Assembly (NCBI GenBank): GCA_022511285.1
Contig: JAFLRW010000030.1
Location: 1-14,029 of the forward strand
Reading direction: 5' to 3'
Length of the DNA stretch: 14,029 nt
Source: Duncaniella sp.
GTDB lineage: Bacteria > Bacteroidota > Bacteroidia > Bacteroidales > Muribaculaceae
Shown: positions 1 through 6,228 of the stretch, one piece after another
How the letters are laid out: each line of letters begins with the position of its first letter
How positions within the stretch are numbered: position 1 is the stretch's first letter
Made by a program: the position numbers and the translations under genes
The notes under the pieces: generated by a model
What the model was told of the DNA's origin: nothing
The model's database searches: none
What the model saw: only the letters and a program-made list of their open reading frames with translations

Positions 1-3000
1 GTCCCACATCCTGCAGGGGGCGTGCTGTGGAGTTGTTGTCAAAGGCGTATGTGAGAGAGTTTTGCTTAGACACGCGTCCCCACACGGTGTTCTCCATATA
101 CTGGTTGTTTCCGTCGACCGGCAGACCGTTCTCATAGCTCTTGAGACCATCCTTCAGGATATCTTCGCTCACCTCGCCGAAGTTGATGTATAGGTCGCCG
201 CCGTCGAGGTTGTCGGCGTCAGGGTCAAGGAAGGGAGATAGCATCCAGAATTGGATATACTCGATGTTGGAACTTTCAAAGTTAGTGTTGTCCATCTTGC
301 GCATAATTCCGCCCCAACGCTTCTCCGGATTGAGCAGAGAGCCGTCAGAGTCGATATTAGTGGCGTCGAGATTATAGGGGCCGCGCTCGGTGGGGTAGAA
401 GGATAGGTTGAGGGTCTGGATGGTGTTTGACTCTCCGTAGGCCAACTGTCGTCCGGGAAAAATCTCGCGCGATGTGACCTCGCGGATGTAGGGATTATTC
501 ATCTGCTTGGGGTCGGCCTTGATATATCCGGGACACATCGACGAATTGCGGGCAGTGAACATACGGTCAATGAAATACCAGTTGAGAAGGGCTCGGTTTT
601 TGCCGTAGTCAATGTTGTTGGAGAGGGCTGCTTCGGGGAATAGCGCGTCGCCCGAGGGATCGTAGGGGGTAGAAGCGAGAAACCAAGAGTAGGGTGAGCG
701 CAGGTCGATGCCAATCTGTGTCGACTCGAAGTCGTCAATATAGCTTGACCCTTTGTTTGAACCTGTCTTTTGAGCGTGGGGAATCAGTTGGGCAAACTCA
801 GCCTGCAGGCTCAGAGACGAGGGTTGTGTGGCGTTAACTGTGGGAATCTTATTGAGAAGATTGGTGAGCCACATAAATTTGGTGTTGTATTGCGAGTTGA
901 GTCCCCAGATGGTGTTGTTGACGGTCTCATCGCCAATATTTACCTTTTCGGTTAGCGCTTTTTCGGAAAAGTGCATAATTGTGGCCCCGATGTTGAAGTC
1001 TTTGTTAAACTTATAGTTGAGGTCGAGACCTAAGAGTGTCGTGCGCTGGGTGGAATAGAGTGATTGGTTTTCAAGCGTGACGTTGATGCTTTGCCCGGAG
1101 TCAATGATGCTTTGATTCGTAATTGTGACAATGCCCATAGCATAGTCTACGGTATAGTCGGAGTTCTCGGTGAGCACTACACCTCCGGCAGTCACTATCA
1201 CAGAGCCTCGAGGCACGTTCATGGCGTTGAGCCTGATTTGTGAGCCTGATGAGGCTTGGTATTTTCCCTCGAGCACAAATTTATTCTTGTCGGCAAACTG
1301 CCGCGCCACCACGATGGTGGAGTCGTAGAGCTCCTGATACACATATTTAGCTGCCGTGACAGGGTCGTCAATCTTTTCGGCAAGGTGTTTGCCAAACGGC
1401 TCCACAACGGGGAATATTATCTTTCCCTGCGATGCAAGTATGGTGTACCCCTCTATGAAGTCAAAAAAACCATCCGGATTAGAGGCTTCGTTGGAGTCAA
1501 TGCGGTCGAGGTTCATCACCTGCAGCAGCGGTTTGTCGGAAATTGACGGTACGGGGATATAGTTGATTTCTGTGCCGGTGGTGTCGGAGAGATATTTGAT
1601 ATTGAGACGGAAGTTCTGCTTCTGCACCTGATAAGCGCCGAGGGGATATACGTTTTTCATCATCAGATGCCACATCGGAGCCCGAGGATTGACGGTGGTG
1701 GATTTGAGCATCTTCAGATATAGCGACTGCTCGGTCGAGGTGATGTCGGCAGAAAACTCACCCACCTGATACACTTGCCCGTTGTAAGTGTATTCATAAG
1801 CAACGGCCAGCACCTCGTCGGCGCTTAGAGCGCTTTTTAAAGAGATGTAGCCAAGGGTGGAATTGAGGGTGTATTCCGACGAGGAGAGCAGGCGTGCTGA
1901 CTCTACTTTCTCGTAGTCAGACCCTCCTTCAATTCCGTAGGCGGCCAGAGGGGCGAGGGTCTGAGTAACGGTGTTGATGTTTCGTGCGCCGGGATAGTCT
2001 GATTTTATGGTTGCAAGCAGGGAGTTAGCGTTGTTGTAGGGAATGGGTAGGGCTCCTGTCGGCTGCCAATAGGATGATCCGAGTCGGTCGTGCTCGCCAA
2101 GGTCCATAAAGCCGACGAAGTTGCGGCTTTGGTCAAAGCGGGAGTTTTTATTGGTGACCCACACTTCGATGCGGGTGATTTTAATGCCTGAGGATACGAA
2201 AGGCAGGCGCGATGCAAACTGGTCGTAATTATCGCGGAAATAGTGGGCCAAGAAGAAGTGGCGGTTTTGATCATACTCGTCGGCGCGCACCTTGAAGTCG
2301 GTGGTCTGGGCGCCCCCCTTGGAGTTGACGGATGTCGACTGAGAATTTTGCTGCGACACTAAGGCCGTTGCGGTCAGTTTGCCGAATTGCAACTGTGTCT
2401 TAACACCGAAAAGGGTAGTGCTTCCGCGGATGAGCGATGACCCGGTAGTCATTGACACGTTGCCCGCCTCAATGAGTTTGACTATATCGTCCTCCTTTCC
2501 TTCGTAGGCGAGTTTTAGGTTTTTAGAGTCAAAATCAAAGGTGGCATCCGTATTGTATGTCATATTGAACTTCATACGGTCGCCCACACTCGCCTGGACG
2601 GTGGCCTGTATTTTTTGGTCGAAGTCGAAATATGTCTTGCGTCGGGAATTGAGCGAGAGAGCGGGATTATCGGTCTTGTTTGATTTTACTCCCATGGAGA
2701 TATTCACAGAGCCTTGTGTCTTCAGACTCACACCTCCCGGGCCGAAAATTTTCTCAAGAGGCCCGAGGGCAAAGTTCATATCAAGGATATTGAATGGCTC
2801 CTTGTCAGGCTGAGTCAACGCTTCGGAATTGCGCAGCCTGAAGTAGTCGCGCATTGATGAGCGGTTCTGCCAGGCATTGTATTGCTGTGGCGTAAGGTAG
2901 AAAGGGGTGACAATCTCCATCTCGCCCAGACGTGTGCGCACCACATAGCATCCCAGCGCGGGGTCAAATTCAGTGGATGTAACGAGGTTGGAGGGTGAGT

Positions 3001-3262
3001 TGAGGTCTGCGGGATAGTCCTGCTGCATAAGGTCTTCAAAGCTGCGTGGAATGGTGCGACTCACCTCAAACGGGAGGGAGATGGAGTCACCACCGGGGAG
3101 CGATAACTCCGTCATAGCCGGCGGTGGTGGCTTGAGCTCACTCTCCGATGCCGCGCGCGCAATAAAGCCTCCGCCACAAAGTGTAGCGACGGCGAGCAGC
3201 CCGAGAAGCGAAAGGGCAACTGATATGTAGAGACTGTGTTTCAGCGTCCTGATTAAAGTGAT
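1..3262 (-). CDS. sprA: SprA (Sov), outer-membrane translocon of the type IX secretion system, N-terminal part
   Basis: This is an open frame of about 1,087 codons with no stop, cut by the left window edge. I checked the frame at several points (near 62, 662, 1502 and 2282) and it is intact. SprA forms the giant outer-membrane beta barrel through which type IX cargo leaves the periplasm. Full proteins are roughly 2,400 residues, so less than half is here. The hallmark SYIDDFESTQIGIDLR lies at about 698-748, near residue 845. The stretch FFLAHYFRDNYDQFASRLPF near 2215-2275 is also typical. A hydrophobic export signal (SLYISVALSLLGLLAVATL) lies just after the start. Gene order ruvA-sprA is conserved in Bacteroidota. 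The start is uncertain: after the ruvA stop the frame reads GAG CCA ACC ACA ATC ACT TTA ATC AGG ACG CTG AAA CAC, with no ATG, GTG or TTG. I chose ATC at 3262 because AGGAG at 3272-3276 sits 9 nt upstream; CTG at 3244 is the alternative. Identity is secure; the start is not. Confidence 0.93.
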   Translation of the reverse strand, partial: MTLIRTLKHSLYISVALSLLGLLAVATLCGGGFIARAASESELKPPPPAMTELSLPGGDSISLPFEVSRTIPRSFEDLMQQDYPADLNSPSNLVTSTEFDPALGCYVVRTRLGEMEIVTPFYLTPQQYNAWQNRSSMRDYFRLRNSEALTQPDKEPFNILDMNFALGPLEKIFGPGGVSLKTQGSVNISMGVKSNKTDNPALSLNSRRKTYFDFDQKIQATVQASVGDRMKFNMTYNTDATFDFDSKNLKLAYEGKEDDIVKLIEAGNVSMTTGSSLIRGSTTLFGVKTQLQFGKLTATALVSQQNSQSTSVNSKGGAQTTDFKVRADEYDQNRHFFLAHYFRDNYDQFASRLPFVSSGIKITRIEVWVTNKNSRFDQSRNFVGFMDLGEHDRLGSSYWQPTGALPIPYNNANSLLATIKSDYPGARNINTVTQTLAPLAAYGIEGGSDYEKVESARLLSSSEYTLNSTLGYISLKSALSADEVLAVAYEYTYNGQVYQVGEFSADITSTEQSLYLKMLKSTTVNPRAPMWHLMMKNVYPLGAYQVQKQNFRLNIKYLSDTTGTEINYIPVPSISDKPLLQVMNLDRIDSNEASNPDGFFDFIEGYTILASQGKIIFPVVEPFGKHLAEKIDDPVTAAKYVYQELYDSTIVVARQFADKNKFVLEGKYQASSGSQIRLNAMNVPRGSVIVTAGGVVLTENSDYTVDYAMGIVTITNQSIIDSGQSINVTLENQSLYSTQRTTLLGLDLNYKFNKDFNIGATIMHFSEKALTEKVNIGDETVNNTIWGLNSQYNTKFMWLTNLLNKIPTVNATQPSSLSLQAEFAQLIPHAQKTGSNKGSSYIDDFESTQIGIDLRSPYSWFLASTPYDPSGDALFPEAALSNNIDYGKNRALLNWYFIDRMFTARNSSMCPGYIKADPKQMNNPYIREVTSREIFPGRQLAYGESNTIQTLNLSFYPTERGPYNLDATNIDSDGSLLNPEKRWGGIMRKMDNTNFESSNIEYIQFWMLSPFLDPDADNLDGGDLYINFGEVSEDILKDGLKSYENGLPVDGNNQYMENTVWGRVSKQNSLTYAFDNNSTARPLQDVG

Positions 3263-3271
3263 TGTGGTTGG

Positions 3272-3276
3272 CTCCT
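3272..3276 (-). promoter_or_regulatory. Shine-Dalgarno-like AGGAG before sprA
   Basis: AGGAG overlaps the ruvA stop codon (TAG then GAG on the minus strand). It is 9 nt before an in-frame ATC (3262-3260), 18 nt before a second ATC (3253-3251) and 27 nt before a CTG (3244-3242). It is the only local clue to where sprA translation begins. Bacteroidota depend little on Shine-Dalgarno pairing, so the weight is modest. Translational coupling to ruvA termination is plausible. Confidence 0.4.
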
Positions 3277-3874
3277 ACATCATGCCGAAGGCCTTTTTAA
3301 TTGCTTCTTCGACTTTTACAGCCGGGTCGGCATCAAAGATGCGGCGTAGGACCTTCTGAGATTGTGCCTTTTGGAACCCGAGGGCTACTAAAGCTGCGAG
3401 AGCTTCCTCATAGTTGGCGCCATAACTTGTTGATGCGACAGCCGGCTGATTTAATAACGTGTCCTCTGATGGATTTATTTTATCTTTGAGGTCAACAATT
3501 ATGCGCTGTGCAGTCTTGGCGCCTATACCCTTGACGGTTTTCAGTAGGGTGTGGTCACCGGAGTGAATCACCATTTCGAGATCGGGAACTTTAATTGATG
3601 AAAGGATGAGCAGGGCGGTGCTCGGCCCGACGCCCGACACTCCAATCAGTAGGCGGAACATTTCACGCTCGGCGGCAGTGGCAAATCCGTAAAGCGTCCA
3701 GGTGTCTTCGCGGATTGATTCGTGGATTAACAGGCGCACTTCGCCACGCATATTTTGGAGTGCTTCATACGTGGAAAGCGATACGGTAGCCATATAACCA
3801 ACACCCCCCTGAGTCTCGGCTACTACATGGGTAGGAGTTACTTCAGTGAGTACACCTTTTATATATTCAATCAT
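3275..3874 (-). CDS. ruvA: Holliday junction branch migration protein RuvA
   Basis: This is a complete 199-residue protein, the normal RuvA length. RuvA tetramers bind four-way Holliday junctions and load the RuvB motor, which drives branch migration in recombination and repair. The N-terminal OB-fold (about residues 1-62, starting MIEYIKG) is followed by two helix-hairpin-helix motifs, GVSGVGPSTA (78-87) and VKGIGAKTAQ (114-123). A flexible acidic linker (about 133-152) leads to the small C-terminal RuvB-binding domain (about 154-199, with EALAALVALGF). The ATG at 3874 gives the conserved start. ruvB and ruvC are not nearby, which is common in this phylum. The gene lies directly downstream of the rpsP terminator with only 17 nt between the T-tract and the ATG, so it is expressed from a poorly visible promoter overlapping that region or by read-through. 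It ends 12 nt before the probable sprA start and is probably co-transcribed with sprA. Confidence 0.97.
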   Translation of the reverse strand: MIEYIKGVLTEVTPTHVVAETQGGVGYMATVSLSTYEALQNMRGEVRLLIHESIREDTWTLYGFATAAEREMFRLLIGVSGVGPSTALLILSSIKVPDLEMVIHSGDHTLLKTVKGIGAKTAQRIIVDLKDKINPSEDTLLNQPAVASTSYGANYEEALAALVALGFQKAQSQKVLRRIFDADPAVKVEEAIKKAFGMM

Positions 3875-3891
3875 TTGACCAAGCGTTAATG

Positions 3892-3931
3892 AAAAAAAGT
3901 CACGGAGTTGAACAGAGTTTCAACCCCGTGA
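3892..3931 (-). terminator. Intrinsic terminator of rpsP
   Basis: The stem TCACGG-A-GTTGAA (3900-3912) pairs with TTCAAC-C-CCGTGA (3919-3931). It has 12 paired bases with one A/C mismatch and a 6-nt loop. On the minus strand a run of seven T (3898-3892) follows directly. There is no T-run in the plus direction, so it works for rpsP only. Confidence 0.88.
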
Positions 3932-3974
3932 CGATGTCTTAAATCATTGTTAAATGTGTGTGAGCGAAGAAAGA

Positions 3975-4508
3975 TTACTCGGCAGCAGCTTCCTCGGCGG
4001 GAGCTTCTGCGTTAGCAGCGGCAGCAGCTTCTGCAGCAGCGGCAGCAGCCTCTGCCTTCTTCTTGGCTACAGCCTCGGCCTTAGCCTTGTTCTGAGCCTG
4101 CTCGGCTTCGAGACGAGCCTTGGCGTCCTGTTTCTTCTTGTCGGCCATCGAGGCGAGGAGTGTGTCGACACTCTGCTGCTTGCGAGCCTTCCAAGCATCG
4201 AAACGGCGCTGAGCCTCAGCTTCGTCAAAAGCACCTTTCTTCACACCTCCCTGAAGATGTTTCATCAAGAGAACACCCTCGTTGGAGAGGATGGTGCGGA
4301 CAGTGTCGGTGGGTTGTGCACCGCAGTTAACCCAATACAAAGCACGCTCGAAATTGAGTGTTACTGTAGCAGGATTAGTGTTCGGATTATAAGAACCTAT
4401 CCTTTCAATAAATCTACCATCTCGTGGTGCCCTGCTATCGGCGATAACAATAGGATAGAACGCATAGTTCTTGCGACCATGACGTTGCAGTCTGATTTTT
4501 GTTGCCAT
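3975..4508 (-). CDS. rpsP: 30S ribosomal protein S16 with a long C-terminal tail
   Basis: The protein has 177 residues. The first 90 or so are the conserved S16 fold, a small-subunit assembly protein that binds 16S rRNA: MATKIRLQRHGRKNYAFYPI, then DSRAPRDGRFIERIGSYNP and the NEGVLLMKHLQGG region. From about residue 95 onward it is a low-complexity, charged, mainly helical extension, ending in runs of Ala and Glu (from about 143). Classical bacterial S16 is about 80-90 residues. Long tails of this kind are usual in Bacteroidales, so this is probably genuine and not a fusion error. The gene has its own near-consensus promoter and its own terminator, so it is a single-gene unit. The rimM-trmD-rplS partners seen in E. 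coli are absent here. Confidence 0.97.
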   Translation of the reverse strand: MATKIRLQRHGRKNYAFYPIVIADSRAPRDGRFIERIGSYNPNTNPATVTLNFERALYWVNCGAQPTDTVRTILSNEGVLLMKHLQGGVKKGAFDEAEAQRRFDAWKARKQQSVDTLLASMADKKKQDAKARLEAEQAQNKAKAEAVAKKKAEAAAAAAEAAAAANAEAPAEEAAAE

Positions 4509-4536
4509 TGATTGTGTTTTGTATATAATTCGAGCG

Positions 4537-4568
4537 CAAAATTACATAATTCTTATCTATTATACAAA
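4537..4568 (-). promoter_or_regulatory. Bacteroidota-type promoter of rpsP
   Basis: On the minus strand TTTG (4568-4565) is followed after 20 nt by TAATTTTG (4544-4537), matching the phylum's -33 TTTG and -7 TAnnTTTG boxes. Transcription should begin near 4530, giving a leader of about 20 nt before the rpsP ATG at 4508. No stable leader hairpin is visible, so autoregulation through a leader structure is not evident. Confidence 0.75.
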
Positions 4569-4653
4569 GACGAGTGGTTCAAAAATATTTGGCTTTAATG
4601 TTTTTTAACAAAACATCTATCTCTAAATATTTCAGTTTTTAGAGTGATTTTCA

Positions 4654-4684
4654 TTTGTAAATAGAAATATTTTGCTTACTTTTG
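4654..4684 (+). promoter_or_regulatory. Bacteroidota-type promoter of the pectate lyase
   Basis: TTTG (4654-4657), a 19-nt spacer and TACTTTTG (4677-4684) match the -33/-7 consensus exactly. The start point should fall near 4690, about 20 nt before the ATG at 4713. The DNA just upstream (4550-4670) is very AT-rich and could hold a regulator site, but I see no clear operator. Confidence 0.75.
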
Positions 4685-4712
4685 CGAAGAAATCTAATAA
4701 TATCGTGAAAAT

Positions 4713-5813
4713 ATGAAATTAATATGTAAATTTCTGTCGATTGTTGCAGTGGTTGGGTTGTGCGTGGCTACTGCTGTAGCAGCTCCGAAGTCGAAACAAC
4801 GCAATCTGCTCCGCAAGACTGACAAAGAGTTTTTCAAGACGGAGTTGGCTGATAAGATTGGCCGTCAGGTGGTTGCCTATCAACGTTGCACGGGCGGCTG
4901 GCCTAAGAATATTAATATGTCGGTGATGCTGTCGCCATCTCAGATGGATAGCGTATTGGCTGTGAAAAGTCGCCGCGATGACTCGACTATAGACAATAAC
5001 GCAACTACTGAGCAGATGACATATCTTGCGCGGCTCTATCAGGCTACCGGAGACACGCTGTATCTAAACTCGTTTCGCCGCGGCGTAGAGTTCCTGCTCT
5101 CCGGGCAGTATCCTAATGGCGGCTGGCCTCAGTTCTGGCCCGAAAATTGGGGCTACCAAGTGCACATCACCTATAACGACGGGGCTATGGTCAACACCAT
5201 GTTAATACTTCGCGAAATTTCAGCAGGTGTGGAGCCTTACCAGAATATGGTGGACAAGGAGACAGCCTTGCGCATTGATGATGCGTTTGCACGTGGGGTG
5301 GACTGCATTCTTGCCACTCAGATTATAGGCGCAGACGGACGTCGCACAGTGTGGTGTCAACAGCATGACCATGAGACGCTGGCTCCGGCCAAGGCTCGGT
5401 CATACGAGCTTCCCTCGTATTGCTCACAGGAATCGGTGGGAATTGTGGAGCTCCTGATGTCTCTGCCGGAGCCTAATGCCGGGGTTCGAGAGGCAATTCA
5501 TGGCGCTATGAGATGGCTTGACGACCATAAGTTGGTGGGATATAAGTATGGGCCACAAATGATTGACGGCAAGCCGGAAAGGGTGTTGGTGGAGGATGCG
5601 ACAGCATCCACTCCGCTATGGGCACGTTTTTACGATCTTGATAATGCTGAGCCATTTGTCAGTGACCGCGATGGTGTGCCTGTGCGATCGGTGATGGAGA
5701 TCGGCTCTGAGCGTCGCAATGGTTACGGATGGTATAATGATGCAGCAACTCGACTTTATCCTCAATATGAAGCGTGGTGTGAACGCTATTCTGAGCCTAA
5801 AGAAAAATTCTGA
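4713..5813 (+). CDS. Secreted pectate lyase, polysaccharide lyase family 10
   Basis: This is a complete 366-residue protein. Residues 1-24 are a signal peptide (MKLICKFLSIVAVVGLCVAT then AVAA), so it acts in the periplasm or outside the cell. The remainder is a single PL10 catalytic domain, which cleaves polygalacturonate by calcium-dependent beta-elimination. Motifs in order are TGGWPKN (60-66), TIDNNAT (92-98), NGGWPQF (135-141), ITYNDGAM (152-159), WCQQHD (214-219) and ARSYELPS (228-235). The Arg of the last motif (R229) is the likely counterpart of the catalytic arginine known for this family. C15 is not in a good lipobox, so I do not call it a lipoprotein. The gene has its own promoter and a strong terminator, so it is probably monocistronic. 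No SusC/SusD or other PUL marker is adjacent. Its convergent neighbour across 415 bases is a GH140-type enzyme, also pectin-directed. Substrate preference within pectin cannot be read from sequence alone. Confidence 0.92.
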   Translation: MKLICKFLSIVAVVGLCVATAVAAPKSKQRNLLRKTDKEFFKTELADKIGRQVVAYQRCTGGWPKNINMSVMLSPSQMDSVLAVKSRRDDSTIDNNATTEQMTYLARLYQATGDTLYLNSFRRGVEFLLSGQYPNGGWPQFWPENWGYQVHITYNDGAMVNTMLILREISAGVEPYQNMVDKETALRIDDAFARGVDCILATQIIGADGRRTVWCQQHDHETLAPAKARSYELPSYCSQESVGIVELLMSLPEPNAGVREAIHGAMRWLDDHKLVGYKYGPQMIDGKPERVLVEDATASTPLWARFYDLDNAEPFVSDRDGVPVRSVMEIGSERRNGYGWYNDAATRLYPQYEAWCERYSEPKEKF

Positions 5814-5847
5814 TTGAAGCTGCATACATTCCTACCCGGAAAGAATA

Positions 5848-5887
5848 CCGGAGCCATCTTCATCTCGAAGGGGCTCCGGAAATTTTT
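5848..5887 (+). terminator. Intrinsic terminator of the pectate lyase
   Basis: CCGGAGCC (5848-5855) pairs perfectly with GGCTCCGG (5872-5879). Inside it CTTC (5858-5861) can pair with GAAG (5867-5870), extending the hairpin. AAA and five T (5883-5887) follow. It lies 35 nt after the stop codon. Confidence 0.85.
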
Positions 5888-5898
5888 GCGATTTTATC

Positions 5899-6194
5899 TT
5901 AGATAAAACCTTAGTTCTTGTACCAAACAGGGGATTCTTTTGTTTTTGGAAAGATGTGATTAGATAAAACCTCTACTATTAGTTTGTTATGAACCTATGC
6001 CTTGCCGAGGGGAGACTGGATGAATTTTTCCTCTCGACAGTGCAAAATTAGCCTAACGTTTCAGATTGTGCAATAGGGACTTGCCGTCATCTAAATAATC
6101 TAAAAGGAATATAAATGTTATCTATCAGTAATTCAGCTGATTGATGATTGGACTATACGCGTAAAATATAAATAATTATTAGATAAAAACTAAG
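5899..6194. repeat. Three dispersed copies of TTAGATAAAAnCT
   Basis: The copies are TTAGATAAAACCTTAG (5899-5914), TTAGATAAAACCT (5960-5972) and TTAGATAAAAACTAAG (6179-6194), all in the same orientation. The first forms half of an inverted repeat with the preceding TTTTATCT; the third forms one arm of the hairpin at 6183-6202. They could be protein-binding sites, RNA structure elements or chance matches in AT-rich DNA. Confidence 0.4.
6043..6074 (-). promoter_or_regulatory. Possible promoter for a non-coding RNA
   Basis: On the minus strand TAATTTTG (6050-6043) matches the -7 box exactly. ATTG (6074-6071), 20 nt upstream, is a three-of-four match to the -33 TTTG. Transcription would start near 6036 and run toward the 3' end of the pectate lyase gene on the opposite strand. 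The first bases of such an RNA could form a hairpin, CGAGAGG (6036-6030) with CCCCTCG (6012-6006), seven pairs including one G-T wobble. No protein-coding gene begins downstream. Confidence 0.35.
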
Positions 6195-6202
6195 GTTTTT
6201 AT
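6183..6202 (-). terminator. AT-rich hairpin beyond the GH140 gene
   Basis: ATAAAAAC (6183-6190) pairs perfectly with GTTTTTAT (6195-6202) around the loop TAAG, 26 nt past the GH140 stop codon. The stem is weak because it is nearly all A-T, and it is symmetrical. It may end transcription from the right, but it lacks the GC-rich stem of the other terminators in this window. Confidence 0.4.
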
Positions 6203-6228
6203 TGAGTTTTGTTGCTGTTTTTCCGCGA

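Larger units (their letters stand above)
5814..6228. other. 415-base convergent spacer without a protein gene
   Basis: The stretch between the two pectin enzymes is AT-rich and codes for no recognisable protein. It contains the lyase terminator (5848-5887), a perfect 17-nt palindrome-like element TTTTATCT-T-AGATAAAA (5892-5908), three copies of TTAGATAAAA, a possible minus-strand promoter at 6043-6074, and an AT-rich hairpin beside the end of the GH140 gene (6183-6202). On the minus strand there is no ATG between about 6040 and 5865, so any transcript from the putative promoter would be non-coding unless it used a rare start. Confidence 0.7.

Noticed and set aside
1..3262. A frameshift in sprA to explain the absence of a listed long gene
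   Set aside because: The frame is continuous wherever checked; it was hidden only because it has no stop in the window and no standard start codon.
3954..4511. 185-codon open frame on the plus strand opposite rpsP
   Set aside because: It is the mirror of the low-complexity Ala/Glu codons of S16; its Leu/Ser/Gly-rich product has no recognisable domain, and rpsP on the other strand is certain.
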